From contig CM070594.1 in NCBI GenBank assembly GCA_036346395.1, positions 31,033,385-31,097,384 on the forward strand: DNA of 64,000 bases, read 5' to 3'. A program made the translations under genes and the position numbers. Origin of the DNA: Hsuehochloa calcarea (taxonomy: Eukaryota; Streptophyta; Magnoliopsida; Poales; Poaceae). The notes beneath the pieces were generated by a model, which did no database searches, was not told the DNA's origin, and saw nothing but the letters and a program-made list of their open reading frames with translations. Below, piece after piece: positions 33,881 to 43,781 of the stretch (position 1 is the stretch's first letter; each line of letters starts with the position of its first letter).

Positions 33881-36016
33881 ACAACCAACACTCGGTTGGA
33901 TGCGTTTGAGGTACTACCACCTCTAGGTTGGATGCCCTCTCACTTGACTTTGCGAGCGATTTCCTCCTCCGTCCGTTTTGCGTCGGCGCCTCTGCTCTCC
34001 TTCTCGTGATCCTCACTTAAGACCTGCGAGTGAGGCATTTTTTGGTCACTTGATGATAAAGGGGGAGAGGAGTGAGTCAGTGTGAAAGCTTAGGGGGAAC
34101 TTATCTATTATGTAATAGACTGTCGTTTATTAAGTGTGATTTGTAATGACTTTGATAATATTTTGCCTATGATGATATCTCATGTTATTTGGATATTTTT
34201 GTTGTACTTGGATATGAGTTTATGGTTATGATGTTGAATGCCTATGATATTTGAGTTCATTATCTCCAAACATTGTCATTCGATATTGCTCTTTTCAAGT
34301 ATCAATAATCTACAGAAACTCCGCCAAAATTTTTTGAAAATCCAAACATGTGTTTTGCATAATCTTCTATTTAATATGCACATATTAAGGGGGAGCTTTC
34401 TGTTTCAAACTTAATATCTCTCACTTTTTTATTGTGTTGTCATCAATTACCAAAAAGGGAGAGATTGAAAGTATCTAAGCCCCTAAAAATGTGTTTTGGT
34501 AATTAATGACATTATGTGAATATGGGACTAATATGTTTGTTGAAGTGATTACAAGGTTTAGTCCTAAATAACAAAGTCAAATCAAGAAGCTGCATGTCAA
34601 AGAATGTCAAGAAGATGGAGTTTGTTTAAAGGGCAAGGTACAAATAGACTAGGACCCCTTTTAAATTTTACCGGTCTTTGGAGTATGGTGGAAGACCGAA
34701 TTTTAGGATAAATACCGTACTATTAAGGGGGAGCTTGTCTGGTAGCTTGAAAGCACTTCATTATGCCTTTGGATCAACTTAGGATCAAGCATGCTCTCTT
34801 GTTCTGGTTTTAAAATCAAAATCATCTTTTTAGTACATAATCGGAAGTTACGGCGTTATAACTGCGGAACTTCCGCTGGGCGGATCTTCTGAAAAATTCG
34901 CGGAACATATTTTCCAGAGAGTACCCTTTTTCTGGACTTAGCCAATTTTTCGAAGTGCGAAAGTACCGCCATGATGGGGCGGAATACGCACGCGAAGTAT
35001 AGATTTTTGCGTGAGCGTTTTTCGAGAGTACCTCTTTTGGGACTTAGCCATATTTCATAAGCGCGGTAGTTTCGCCATGATCTGACGGAACTTCCGATTA
35101 TCGGTTGCTCTGAATTTCTTGCGGTGTTTTTCCGAGAGTACCCTTTTGGGGACTTAGCCATTCTTCGCAAGTGCGGTAGTTCCGCCATGATATGAGCGAA
35201 GCTTCCGATTATCGGACGAACCGAATTTTAGTTGGAGGAAGTTCCGCACAGAAATCCAACGGCTATAATCAGAGCATTTAATGCCACTGTTATGACCGTT
35301 ACAGTACACTCGATGTAAGGGTGGAAGTTCGGCATGGTACATGACGAAGTTCCATTTCCTGAAATTTTTGGATTCTTCATGTAACGGTCATATTTGGTTG
35401 TGAGGGTATAAATGCACCCCACCACTCAAGGAGTAAGTTGATGAGTATTCATTCAATACACTCGAGCTTAGAGCACTCTCCTCACTTCTCATTTACTCTC
35501 TTTGCACAAATTTATGAGGTTATGAGCAAAACCGAGAGCATTGCATTCTAGTTGATCCTTTGGCTCTTGGTTGCCGTCAAGCGAAGGTCAAGGTCTATAC
35601 TCTTGGTGCTTGTCGGCACCTAGACGGCTTGGCGAAGGTTGCGCGGTGATCTCTTCAAGAAGTTTGTGAAGAGGCCCGACGCCGGTTGTGATTGGTCGGT
35701 GTTCACCAACTCCGGAGAGGAGGTAGAACAACCAAGTGATTACGAGGGAAAGCTTAATTAGTGGAGCTGGCTTGATCGAGTCAAGTTTCCTCAACGTGGA
35801 CTAGTGAAGATCGACAAATCTTCGATACCACGGGAAAAATCTCATTGTCCCATTGCGGTTATTTCTTGTCTTTACTTATTTTAATTAATTTTGTAGCATA
35901 TATCTTGTGATAGATAGCTTTACTTAGTTCTTTTTGCTAAATTGTTTAATTTGATCTAGAATTTTTAGAAACCTCCTATTCACCCCCCCCTCTAGTCGGT
36001 TATCCTTGATCCTACA
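33881..36016 (+). mobile_element. Ty1/copia (SIRE/Maximus-like) 3' end with LTR (block B copy)
   Basis: LTR 34466-36016 (1551 bases, TGAAAG...CCTACA), preceded by the polypurine tract caaaaagggagagat (34451-34465). A second purine tract, gataaagggggagagg, lies at about 34055. Upstream internal sequence has no recognisable integrase or RT. The terminus caccccccctctagtcg is characteristic of the SIRE/Maximus group. The LTR has threefold internal near-repeats (34915-35170: gagagtacc...ggacttagccat...gcgaagtaccgccatga), possibly promoter modules. The element's 5' part is absent. Confidence 0.75.
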
Positions 36017-36640
36017 CCCTTGCTATAGACAATGTTGTTCAGTTGATGAAGGCTACAACAGAACATCATTTGTCAACAAGGTTAACTTCGAGGATCGTGA
36101 AGAACTTGGTCGAGCTTCCCTAGTTGATTGTTTATGGGCATATGGATAAGCTTCGTTGTAGTTATTCTGTTTCCTTCTGCTGTAGATTAATTGGGATATT
36201 CTCCATCTGATGCATTAATTATAAGCTTTTACTTTAATGTCGCAACTCTGATAATTATTGATTAATTGCATATTTCTTGGTTACCTTTGCATACGGAATG
36301 GTAGTTCATCGATGTTGCCACTTTGTGTACACTAGTGTGATTCTTGACTAGTCACGGTATACACGGAGGTCGGTTTGCATATTTGGGTCCCAACACAAAA
36401 TGTCATCAACAAGAATAAAAGTTCACATATAAACCTGGGGACTCGCACCCAAGAACGCTTGGATCCCCGTGCCCAAGAACGTTATGTGTCGTCTGCCCAG
36501 GAGCACCTATCTTGAACGAACAACTAGAAACAACACTAATAAATTAACCATCATCATAATGACCTTTATAGCTCATCACTTTCCATAAGCACCAAGAACT
36601 AACCATTAAGATCCAAAAGGGTCCATGATGACATTCACGA
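36017..36640. other. Unassigned AT-rich repeat sequence (block B copy)
   Basis: Identical by eye to 20006-20606 over most of its length. No ORF, no tRNA-like sequence, no primer-binding site right after the copia LTR. Nothing further identified. Confidence 0.5.
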
Positions 36641-36643
36641 TAC

Positions 36644-37964
36644 ATGGCACCTACATCAAGCGAGGAGGGCGACAAAGGTAACACTATTGGTACTAAATCG
36701 ATATATCATCAAGACAAGGTGCGTAAAACTGAGAACTCTATTATTCCTTTGATGATTCCAAGTTCTAAATTTGATATGCTTAATTTGCATAATATGGAAT
36801 TGATTGCTCATACAGAAGTTATTACTAGAATATCCCTTAATGATTCTTTGTGTCATATCATATTCGATAAACCAAAAGAGGTAGTTAGTGTTTTTTAAGA
36901 AGGTTCTTGAAATTTCACATTTAAAATCACTAGTAAATAGCTACGTACACACATATAAATTCAATTTGATCGGAGATTTTGGTATAGACAACAACATGTT
37001 TCAAGTTTATCGAATATGCATTACTATTGATAATCTTGTTAATTTAAAATTACATGTTTTGCGCAAACCATCTATTGAGCAATGTCACGGTCTCTTTAAG
37101 ATGGGTTTAAATACAAGTGTCTATTGTTTAGAATGCAACATGATGCCTACTTGTTTATCTCTTAAATGTATAACTAATCAGTAGCCTTGATTGAATCATG
37201 GAATGGTATCAATTGGTTTCACCCACTTTACTTGACTTTGGTATTGGGAAGGTGAAATTTTATCATATGAGTCGGTTGTGCAATTTGAAATGTGATTAGA
37301 GCTATCGATTGTACAAAACAACGCGAATAACACAACAATTGATTCATACATATATCACGTATATACATTGTTCTCTTTGTTTAATACATGTTCGACAAAA
37401 CATCATGCGCTACACGGAACTTGTTTGGATGATAAATACATATACCATGCATATACGTTGTTTTCTTCGTCTAGCACATTTTCAGGCTATCAAAAGCCGA
37501 GGACGGCTTTTTTTGAAGAAAGGGAGGATGATGCGGACATCCTTAGCTATGTTGTTTCATATAATATTTTCAATTCATTAAATACCTCAGAACAACATGA
37601 GCTTACTAAGAGAGTTGAAAAACAAGAGAAGCTTATCCAACATGTGAATCTGTTCACTGAATTTCCTTTTAAATTAGTTGAGAATTTCATACTACCTAAA
37701 ACTAGTGTTTTGCTTGTGCTTATATTGGAAGATTCAATAATGTACGGAGATGAAGGATATGACGTTGTTCTTGAAGAAAGGCCGTCACAATGGAGGAGAA
37801 GCTCGTGGGAGACAAGCAAAGGGAGAGAAGCCCAAGAATCCAAGTCAAATTCGAAACTTCCACAAGCCCAACCAAATTCAAATTCGGAATCAACTCAGAA
37901 TCAAATTCGGATTCGGAATCAGCATCAAATTCGGATTCGGAATCAGCAGGACAGTCCGGAGTAA
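36644..37964 (+). pseudogene. Unidentified coding relic, probably retrotransposon-derived
   Basis: Three plus-strand ORFs follow one another: 36644-36898 (84 aa), 36888-37184 (98 aa) and 37368-37964 (198 aa). Read across frames they form coding-like text. The part around 36700-37190 contains DKPKEVVSVFKKVLEISHLKSL and MFQVYRICITIDNLVNLKLHVLRKPS. The 198-aa ORF has a charged helical patch (HELTKRVEKQEKLIQHV) and ends in a Ser/Asn/Gln-rich tail made of imperfect cggaatca-type repeats. I see no RT, integrase, protease or zinc-knuckle motif and do not recognise the family. The promoter-like LTR region follows directly. The same relic occurs at 20607-21955 with more breaks. A retroelement accessory ORF is one possibility, a captured host exon another. 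Confidence 0.45.
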
Positions 37965-37969
37965 AAAGA

Positions 37970-38652
37970 TCATAACTTTCTCATACGAAGTCGGATTTGA
38001 GTGGTTTTGGGCTTGTTGGAAAGCTAACTTCAAGCCTGATCCAACGGATCCTCCCCCACTCTGAAATTCATCCTGTATCAAAAGATATGACCAAAACAAT
38101 ATGATAGTTGTAAAATTAGAGTTTCCTTTTTTGTTTTAGATTGAGTCGGAATTGGAGTAGGAGTTTAATTCCAAATTAGAATAGGAGTAGGGCCTCTTGG
38201 CCAGCCATGAGGAGGAGTAGGGGCACTATATATAGAGGGGTAGACCCCCATTGTAACCTGAGACCACGTTTAATATATTTTTAAAGCTTTTGCTTGATTC
38301 TCGTGTTGTGCTTATAGCCAAAGCAGAGAATTGGGCATTGAGAATAAGGGTCGTTCTTGCTTTTCATTTGGGAATTGAGAGTTCGACGATCTTCGCTTGT
38401 GGTCGTGAGGATCCAATCAAGTGTGTGTTTGGGTGAATTTTCCATAGAGTTGCAAGTCCGTGCATTGGCGCGAGGATCGGTGGTGGTTCGTCAGGATACA
38501 CAAGTTATCAAAAGGTTCTACGTCGAGAAGATCGGGCACCCCGCATCAATCAATCTCTCATAATCATATCTTGATCGGCATGAGGATCTCTCAACTCCTG
38601 TGGAGGCCTACCAAAGTAGGTCTTACATGCCCACCCAATGTGGGTCTTCTCT
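37970..38652 (+). repeat. LTR-like promoter region with terminal hairpins
   Basis: The sequence resembles the U3/R part of a plant LTR: a preceding stretch like gttttgggcttgttggaaagct, then the TATA box ggcactatatatagagg (38222-38238) and a leader with gtgagaataagggtcg. It closes with CCTAC-CAAA-GTAGG (38607-38620), the spacer tcttacatg, and CCCAC-CCAAT-GTGGG (38630-38644). No TG..CA edge or primer-binding site is convincing, so the element family is open. Confidence 0.5.
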
Positions 38653-38659
38653 TAGTGAT

Positions 38660-38853
38660 AATTTTTGGGAAAAGCAGATGGGAGCGGCTCCTCTTGAAAT
38701 AGAAAATTAATTATAGGAATATAGTTCAAAATTTACATAAGTATAAAAACAAGAACTCAAAAATTAAAATATAATCGGGATGTTCACTTTTCACCTATGC
38801 AAATTTAAGTTGACTTCTTCCTTAAAGAAAATTTCCATGTAGACCAAGAAGCA
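38660..38853 (-). pseudogene. LINE 3' fragment left of the CACTA insertion
   Basis: Minus-strand text near 38853-38800 reads like MEIFFKEEVNLNLHR, which would resume the LINE C-terminal sequence broken off at 40066. The rest down to 38660 is AT-rich 3' untranslated-like sequence without a clear poly(A) tail. Confidence 0.5.
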
Positions 38854-38855
38854 TA

Positions 38856-40062
38856 CTAAACTAGGCGCCCCATCACAGATGGTTCCTTTGGAACAAATGC
38901 ATGTTATACTATCACAGACGGTTTGTGAATAGAAGCGTCGGTGAAAATTCCTGAGCAGTTCTTAAGAAGAATTGTGCATGAATTATCACGAATGATTCTA
39001 TTCATGAACAAATCATTATTATAATCATATCACATACGGTTTTGTAGATAAAATCGTCTATGGTACTTTTGTTTTGTTGGGTGGGAAGCGAAAATTTGGA
39101 CTTAATGGGTGGGCATTGAAACTTCGCTTTATATTATGAGTCTCTACACACTCCATCTCCTCCTCTGCCATCTCTCCTCTAACCGAGTGCATTGTCTCGC
39201 CTGACCTTGCTCTCGGCCTCCCAGGCTCGTCGCCGCGGCCTCCTCCACCTCGCCCGACCTCGTCGTCACCGGCCTCCCACGACCTCATCGCCCCTAGCCT
39301 CCTCCACTTCGTCACCCCATCCTCCCAGGCTCGTCGCTCACGGTCTCCTCCACCTTGCTCGGGCCTCGTCGTTCTTTGGCCTCCCACGACCTCACTCTCT
39401 CTACTCCCCTTTTGCTATGTGATGTTGATTAATAAGAGCTAGTGTTAGTGCTCGTGAATGGATTGAGTTGATGCTCTTGTGATGTGGGTGATCTTGTGGC
39501 TATTGTGGGAAGCTCTCTATGCATGTGTAGTTCATCTTTGAGTTATTTGGTTTCGGCAAAAATATAGATGGCACATCGCAAAGTCGATAAAATAGCCATA
39601 ACTTTTCATACAAACTCAATTGCGGCGTTATTTGGCTCATTGGAAAGCTAACAAAAGTTCAATCCGAAAATCCATAAGCCCATATTATATTATCAAATTC
39701 ATTCGCGAGGCTCGGGAGGCTCGGGCGAAGTGAAAACCCCAAAAAGGTCGTTTATGGCCTCAAAACATCCTCCAAGTTTTGCTTTGTTTTCTTTTCTTTC
39801 TTTTTTGCAATAGAAAAGGCTATAATAGACGGTTCTAAAAAGAACCATCTGTGAAAAAACTATCACAGACGTTCTTGTTGAGCAAATGCGTGAAAAAGCT
39901 ATCACGAGCGGTTCTTGTTGAGCAACCGTCGTGATAGCTTTTCTGACGATTTTAAAACCATCTGTGATGACCTTATATCATCACGATATATAAATTCAGA
40001 TGGTTCAAAAACCATCGTGATGACGACTTCGAACCGTTTATGATGACCCTTTGTGTAGTAGT
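38856..40062. mobile_element. Non-autonomous CACTA-like transposon with GC-rich cargo
   Basis: About 1.2 kb flanked by ATA on both sides (38853-38855 and 40063-40065), the 3-bp duplication expected of CACTA elements. The left end reads ctaaactagg, apparently lacking the initial CA, and the right end is ctttgtgtagtagt. Subterminal repeats lie in opposite orientation at the two ends: atcacagatggtt and atcacagacggtt on the left (38870-38930), aaccatctgtgatga on the right (39955-40020). There is no transposase. The middle (39130-39420) is GC-rich and contains a 104-base-period duplication (copies starting at 39218 and 39322), resembling a captured gene piece. Copy at 22772-23915. Confidence 0.62.
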
Positions 40063-40745
40063 ATATGCTCAAGCGCTTTGCCATTTCACTACTTCCAAAT
40101 ATGCCAAGAAGCAACGATGAAAACTTCCATGAAAAAGGATGCCCGATTGCTTGTTTTCCTTGATAAATGGCGAAATTACATTGTCACGAACATTCCAATT
40201 GGAACCAATGGTATGCGATCTTGTTTCTTGAAAGGGCAGTCAAATAACTAGTGATGAATGGATTCCTCTTCCCTTGATGCACCTAGAACACAAATGTAGT
40301 CACTTCCTATATTGAAATGCCTTCCCTTTAACATGTTTACGGTGTTTAAACTTCCCAAACCAATAGCAAGCAAACACTTTTAATTTCATGACACATTTCT
40401 TTGTTCCAAACCCACATAAAAACTATAGGAATTTTTATATGTTGGGCCGATGATTGTATAACTTCTTTGAGGTTTATACACGATCCCAAAATATAAGACC
40501 AAACATCATTGTATCCTCTTGGGTATGAATCATTTCCAAATATCTTTGCAAAGCCAAGTATTCATCATGGGCTTGACACTAAGTGGCGATGTCTTGATCA
40601 TGTGGGTCATTGTTACGAAGATAAGCATAGACAGAGATATCCTCATTTTTACATAGGAATAAAGCCTAGGATATTCTAAACATAGCAGGTCGCCATTCTA
40701 TAAATCTTTCCAAAAAAGAAAACTATCTCCCTTTCCCACTACACC
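40063..40745 (-). pseudogene. LINE (non-LTR) ORF2 C-terminal relic
   Basis: In element sense (right to left) it starts with text like YSYVKNEDISVYAYL, then LPLS-like and EAHDEYLALQ-like pieces. Next are KCVMKLKVFACYWFGK, RHFNIGSDYICVLGASREEES and LFDCPF, then FFMEVFIVASWHIWK at about 40140-40070. This is the end of plant LINE ORF2: the RT C-terminus and the zinc-binding zf-RVT domain. It is frameshifted at several places. The CACTA element is inserted right after WHIWK, and the LINE appears to resume at 38853. RT catalytic motifs are not present in the retained part. Confidence 0.72.
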
Positions 40746-42935
40746 TGTAACACCCTGGCTATTCGGAAGCCAAGATGCCACCTAAGGATACAATATATGA
40801 ACAATTTACGAAATAAGATTCAATATGCATCTATCCAAATATCAATAACAGGATAACGAGGTGAAAGCAGCCAATACATCAGTGGCGAATAATCAAGAAA
40901 CTAATCATGGAACGACATGACATGAAGTTTAAACATTACTTATCTGATCCTTCTCTCATCAAGGAATATCAAAGTTGAAACTATTAATGAAAATTATCGA
41001 GTAATGTTCTGTGTGCAACGTGTTGGTCTACTCCCTTCCCCAAAATCATCAACATCAGGGTGGATCACCTAAATAACATTGAGAGCAAGGGTGAGTCGAA
41101 ACTTAGCAAGTACCATATTAGAATAATCAATCAAATAGTGGATAAATCAATTCAATTGAATTATGAACAAATCTTGCACCACATACATGATTGAATGGAA
41201 TGAATACATGAATGGATGGAATGAAAGAATGCACTGAAGGAATGGACTAATCACAGCTTATACCGGTATAGCGAGTGTAACACCCGTCGGTGTTCACTTA
41301 AAGTTACCGTATGAAGAGCGTTTCATCACAGTGTCCAACGTGGCCCATATTGGAATGGTGGATCACACGTACCCATTAAGAATTGATGGGTTTTCAAATG
41401 CCCATCTTTGGAATTGATGGGTCTTTCAAATGCCCATCTTTGGAATTGATGGGTCTTTCAAAATTCCACTCACGTGGACGGAAATTAAAGCATGTATGAA
41501 TGGAATGAAGCAAGTAATATGAATGTCATCATCTTTTCTCAATTATCAATATGAAACATATCAACATCATGAACAAGTGCAAGAACATACACGTATACAT
41601 CACATTATCATGCATTCAATTGAAAACACCACAAGTTAATATGCGATACTTGCATGTCTGGAATATGAATGTTGAGTAACCGTTGATTGAAAACATGAAT
41701 CATAGAAACATTAGCATGAACACAAACACATCATTCATCAATGTAAAGGATTCAATGTACTTGCCTTTCGCGTTGCGACGCACTAGCAAGCAATGAAGGT
41801 GTTCCCACACGCGATGCCTCACCGCCTACACAAGTGTTCCCGAAATAAGAACAACGTGGAAATACATTGCTACCGGTGTTCTACAATATCTCCTGACTAC
41901 CCAATATACCGCACAGACCCGAATTGAAAATAAACTATTCAGCCAGATTTCAGCCCTTCTGATCAGCGGTACGAGAAAAAACATATTTAATTATCTGGAA
42001 TTCTAAATGACCCGAAACCAGTGCCCAATGAATCTTAACGCATGACACTACGGAACTCTAGTTGGCGGGGTTCCCTAATTCGGCCAAAACAGTGGCCTAA
42101 ACAACAGTTGAAAACACTAACAGATATCTGCCCAGATTTCAGAACAGTGGTAAAGAAAATGACGTAACTTTTATTCTACTGATCCAATAGAGGTGATCTT
42201 TATCAACATGGAAAGATACTTTAAAGGGCTACAATAACATATTTGGGTGGGAGTTCCGAATCTGAATGTAACTAGATCAAAACCGACGAGAAACCGACAG
42301 TCTCCAAAATCTCTGACAGACAGAGTAGTGTGCTGTTAAAAATTCATATCTCCTAAACCACATGGTGGAATCTCGTGATCTCAGTGCCAAAAGAAAGCTA
42401 AGGAAACCAGGAACATAACTCTAGGAGACGAAAACCCGATATTCGGCCGCTAAGTAATTCATAATGGTCTGATAAGAAAATATGCCAAAACACGTCGGTA
42501 TCCGAGACGATCGCGGTAAAACTACCATATCTCCTAAACCGTAACTCCAAATCAGATAATCTCGGTGCGTAAAAAAGCTAAGATCAAGGGCTACAACTTT
42601 GTAACAGGTGGGAAGATCAGAAAACGAACGGAACTTACCCAAATCTGATGAACAAGTCTGGCGTACGACAGGGAGGAGGGTGGCGGCGGTTGGAGAGGGA
42701 GGAGGGGTGGCGGCTTGGGGAGGAGTGGGAGAGAGAGGGATAGGCTAGGGTTTGGGGATGAGGAAAAAACCCCCCCTTGGTTGGCCCCTCTCATGGGCCC
42801 CTCCTGGGCTGTGGCCCAGGCCCAGGTTGTCGGAAGATCGCTGAAAACCCCCCGTCGATTCAGGAAATTTCAGTTCTTGTTTGAATTTTCCCTCCCGGTA
42901 CTTTTCTAATTACCGATCCGAATCAAGGTATTACA
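40746..42935 (-). repeat. Family-4 LTR (block B copy)
   Basis: 2190 bases, TGTAACACCCTGG to GGTATTACA, with the polypurine tract on its right (42936-42950, reverse complement ttaaggagggtagaa). In minus orientation it is therefore a 3' LTR, its left flank (acacc) being the genomic side. It includes the cluster starting at TATACCGGTATA (41259-41270) and a GC-rich leader (42660-42830) with ggctagggtttgggg. Confidence 0.87.
41259..41453 (-). promoter_or_regulatory. Stem-loop cluster in family-4 LTR
   Basis: TATACCGGTATA (41259-41270); GTGTAACACC-CGTC-GGTGTTCAC, a long hairpin at about 41274-41299; a CGTATGAA arm (about 41310) whose partner is damaged; then three CCCAT/ATGGG stem-loops in near-tandem (41372-41390, 41401-41421, 41433-41453). 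The last two units repeat with a 32-base period. Confidence 0.6.
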
Positions 42936-43197
42936 TTCTACCCTCCTTAAGGATTCGACCTCGAATCTGCGCCAATCTAAATGTAAGGAAGCTACATTTG
43001 GGTGAAACAATGATATTCTAAGCTTGGAATTGCTCGGATACTCGCAACACTCGAGCACACCGAGACGATCGTGCCGTAGCATAAAGACCCGAGACGGTCA
43101 ACGCGATAAGCCAACGTTCTCATTTCTACAACTTTCAAAAACGAAGAGAATCCAACTAGAAATAGAGAGTCCTCATCACATCCACGCAATGCTAACT
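42936..43197 (-). mobile_element. PPT-side fragment of non-coding internal domain
   Basis: Starts with the polypurine tract, then the conserved gattcgacctcgaatc and aaggaagctacattt text, and stops at gctaact where the family-3 LTR begins. About 260 of at least 4000 bases remain. Confidence 0.7.
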
Positions 43198-43781
43198 TGT
43201 AACACCCCAGCCCAACATTGAGCTTGGAATGCCACTAAACTACTATAACCATCTAATTTACATCAACTTACTATAAAATTTCAGCAAGCATAACAACATT
43301 AAAACCCATCCACGAATTAGCATTAACACAAGCATAACACTATGACAATCATAGATAAATTAGACCTAGGAGCATAGCAAAATAATAAACCAAGATTAAT
43401 ATAAACCAAGCATCTATGGTTATTCAATACCATCATGTCCTAGATATAAATATCCAGGTTATTCTAAAAGTTTCTCATGTCCAATGAATCAAATAATTGG
43501 GTGAAGTGCATGATTCCAAGTGCGCTAGCCCTTCCCGAATAAAACATCATCACTGGTCACCTAAAAACAACAATAGAGCAAGAATGAGTCCAAGACTCAT
43601 CAAATACATAATAAAGCCATAAACAATAGTTTATTAACCATAATCAAAGTTATCATCATCATCCATTTAGTTAATGCCATTGTCATTCTCAAACAAACAA
43701 GCCATATTCCATATAGGTAAAGTTGCACAATTTAACAATTTACTTAGATATGCGAATGCACCAACATGCTCATGCTCATAT
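43198..43781 (-). repeat. Family-3 LTR fragment
   Basis: PBS-side 584 bases of a family-3 LTR (TGTAACACCCCAGCCCAACATTGAGC). The remainder, including the hairpin cluster and promoter, is deleted. The join to internal sequence is at gctcata-tacttc. The full-length comparator is 47197-47785 plus 50205-51755. Confidence 0.8.
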
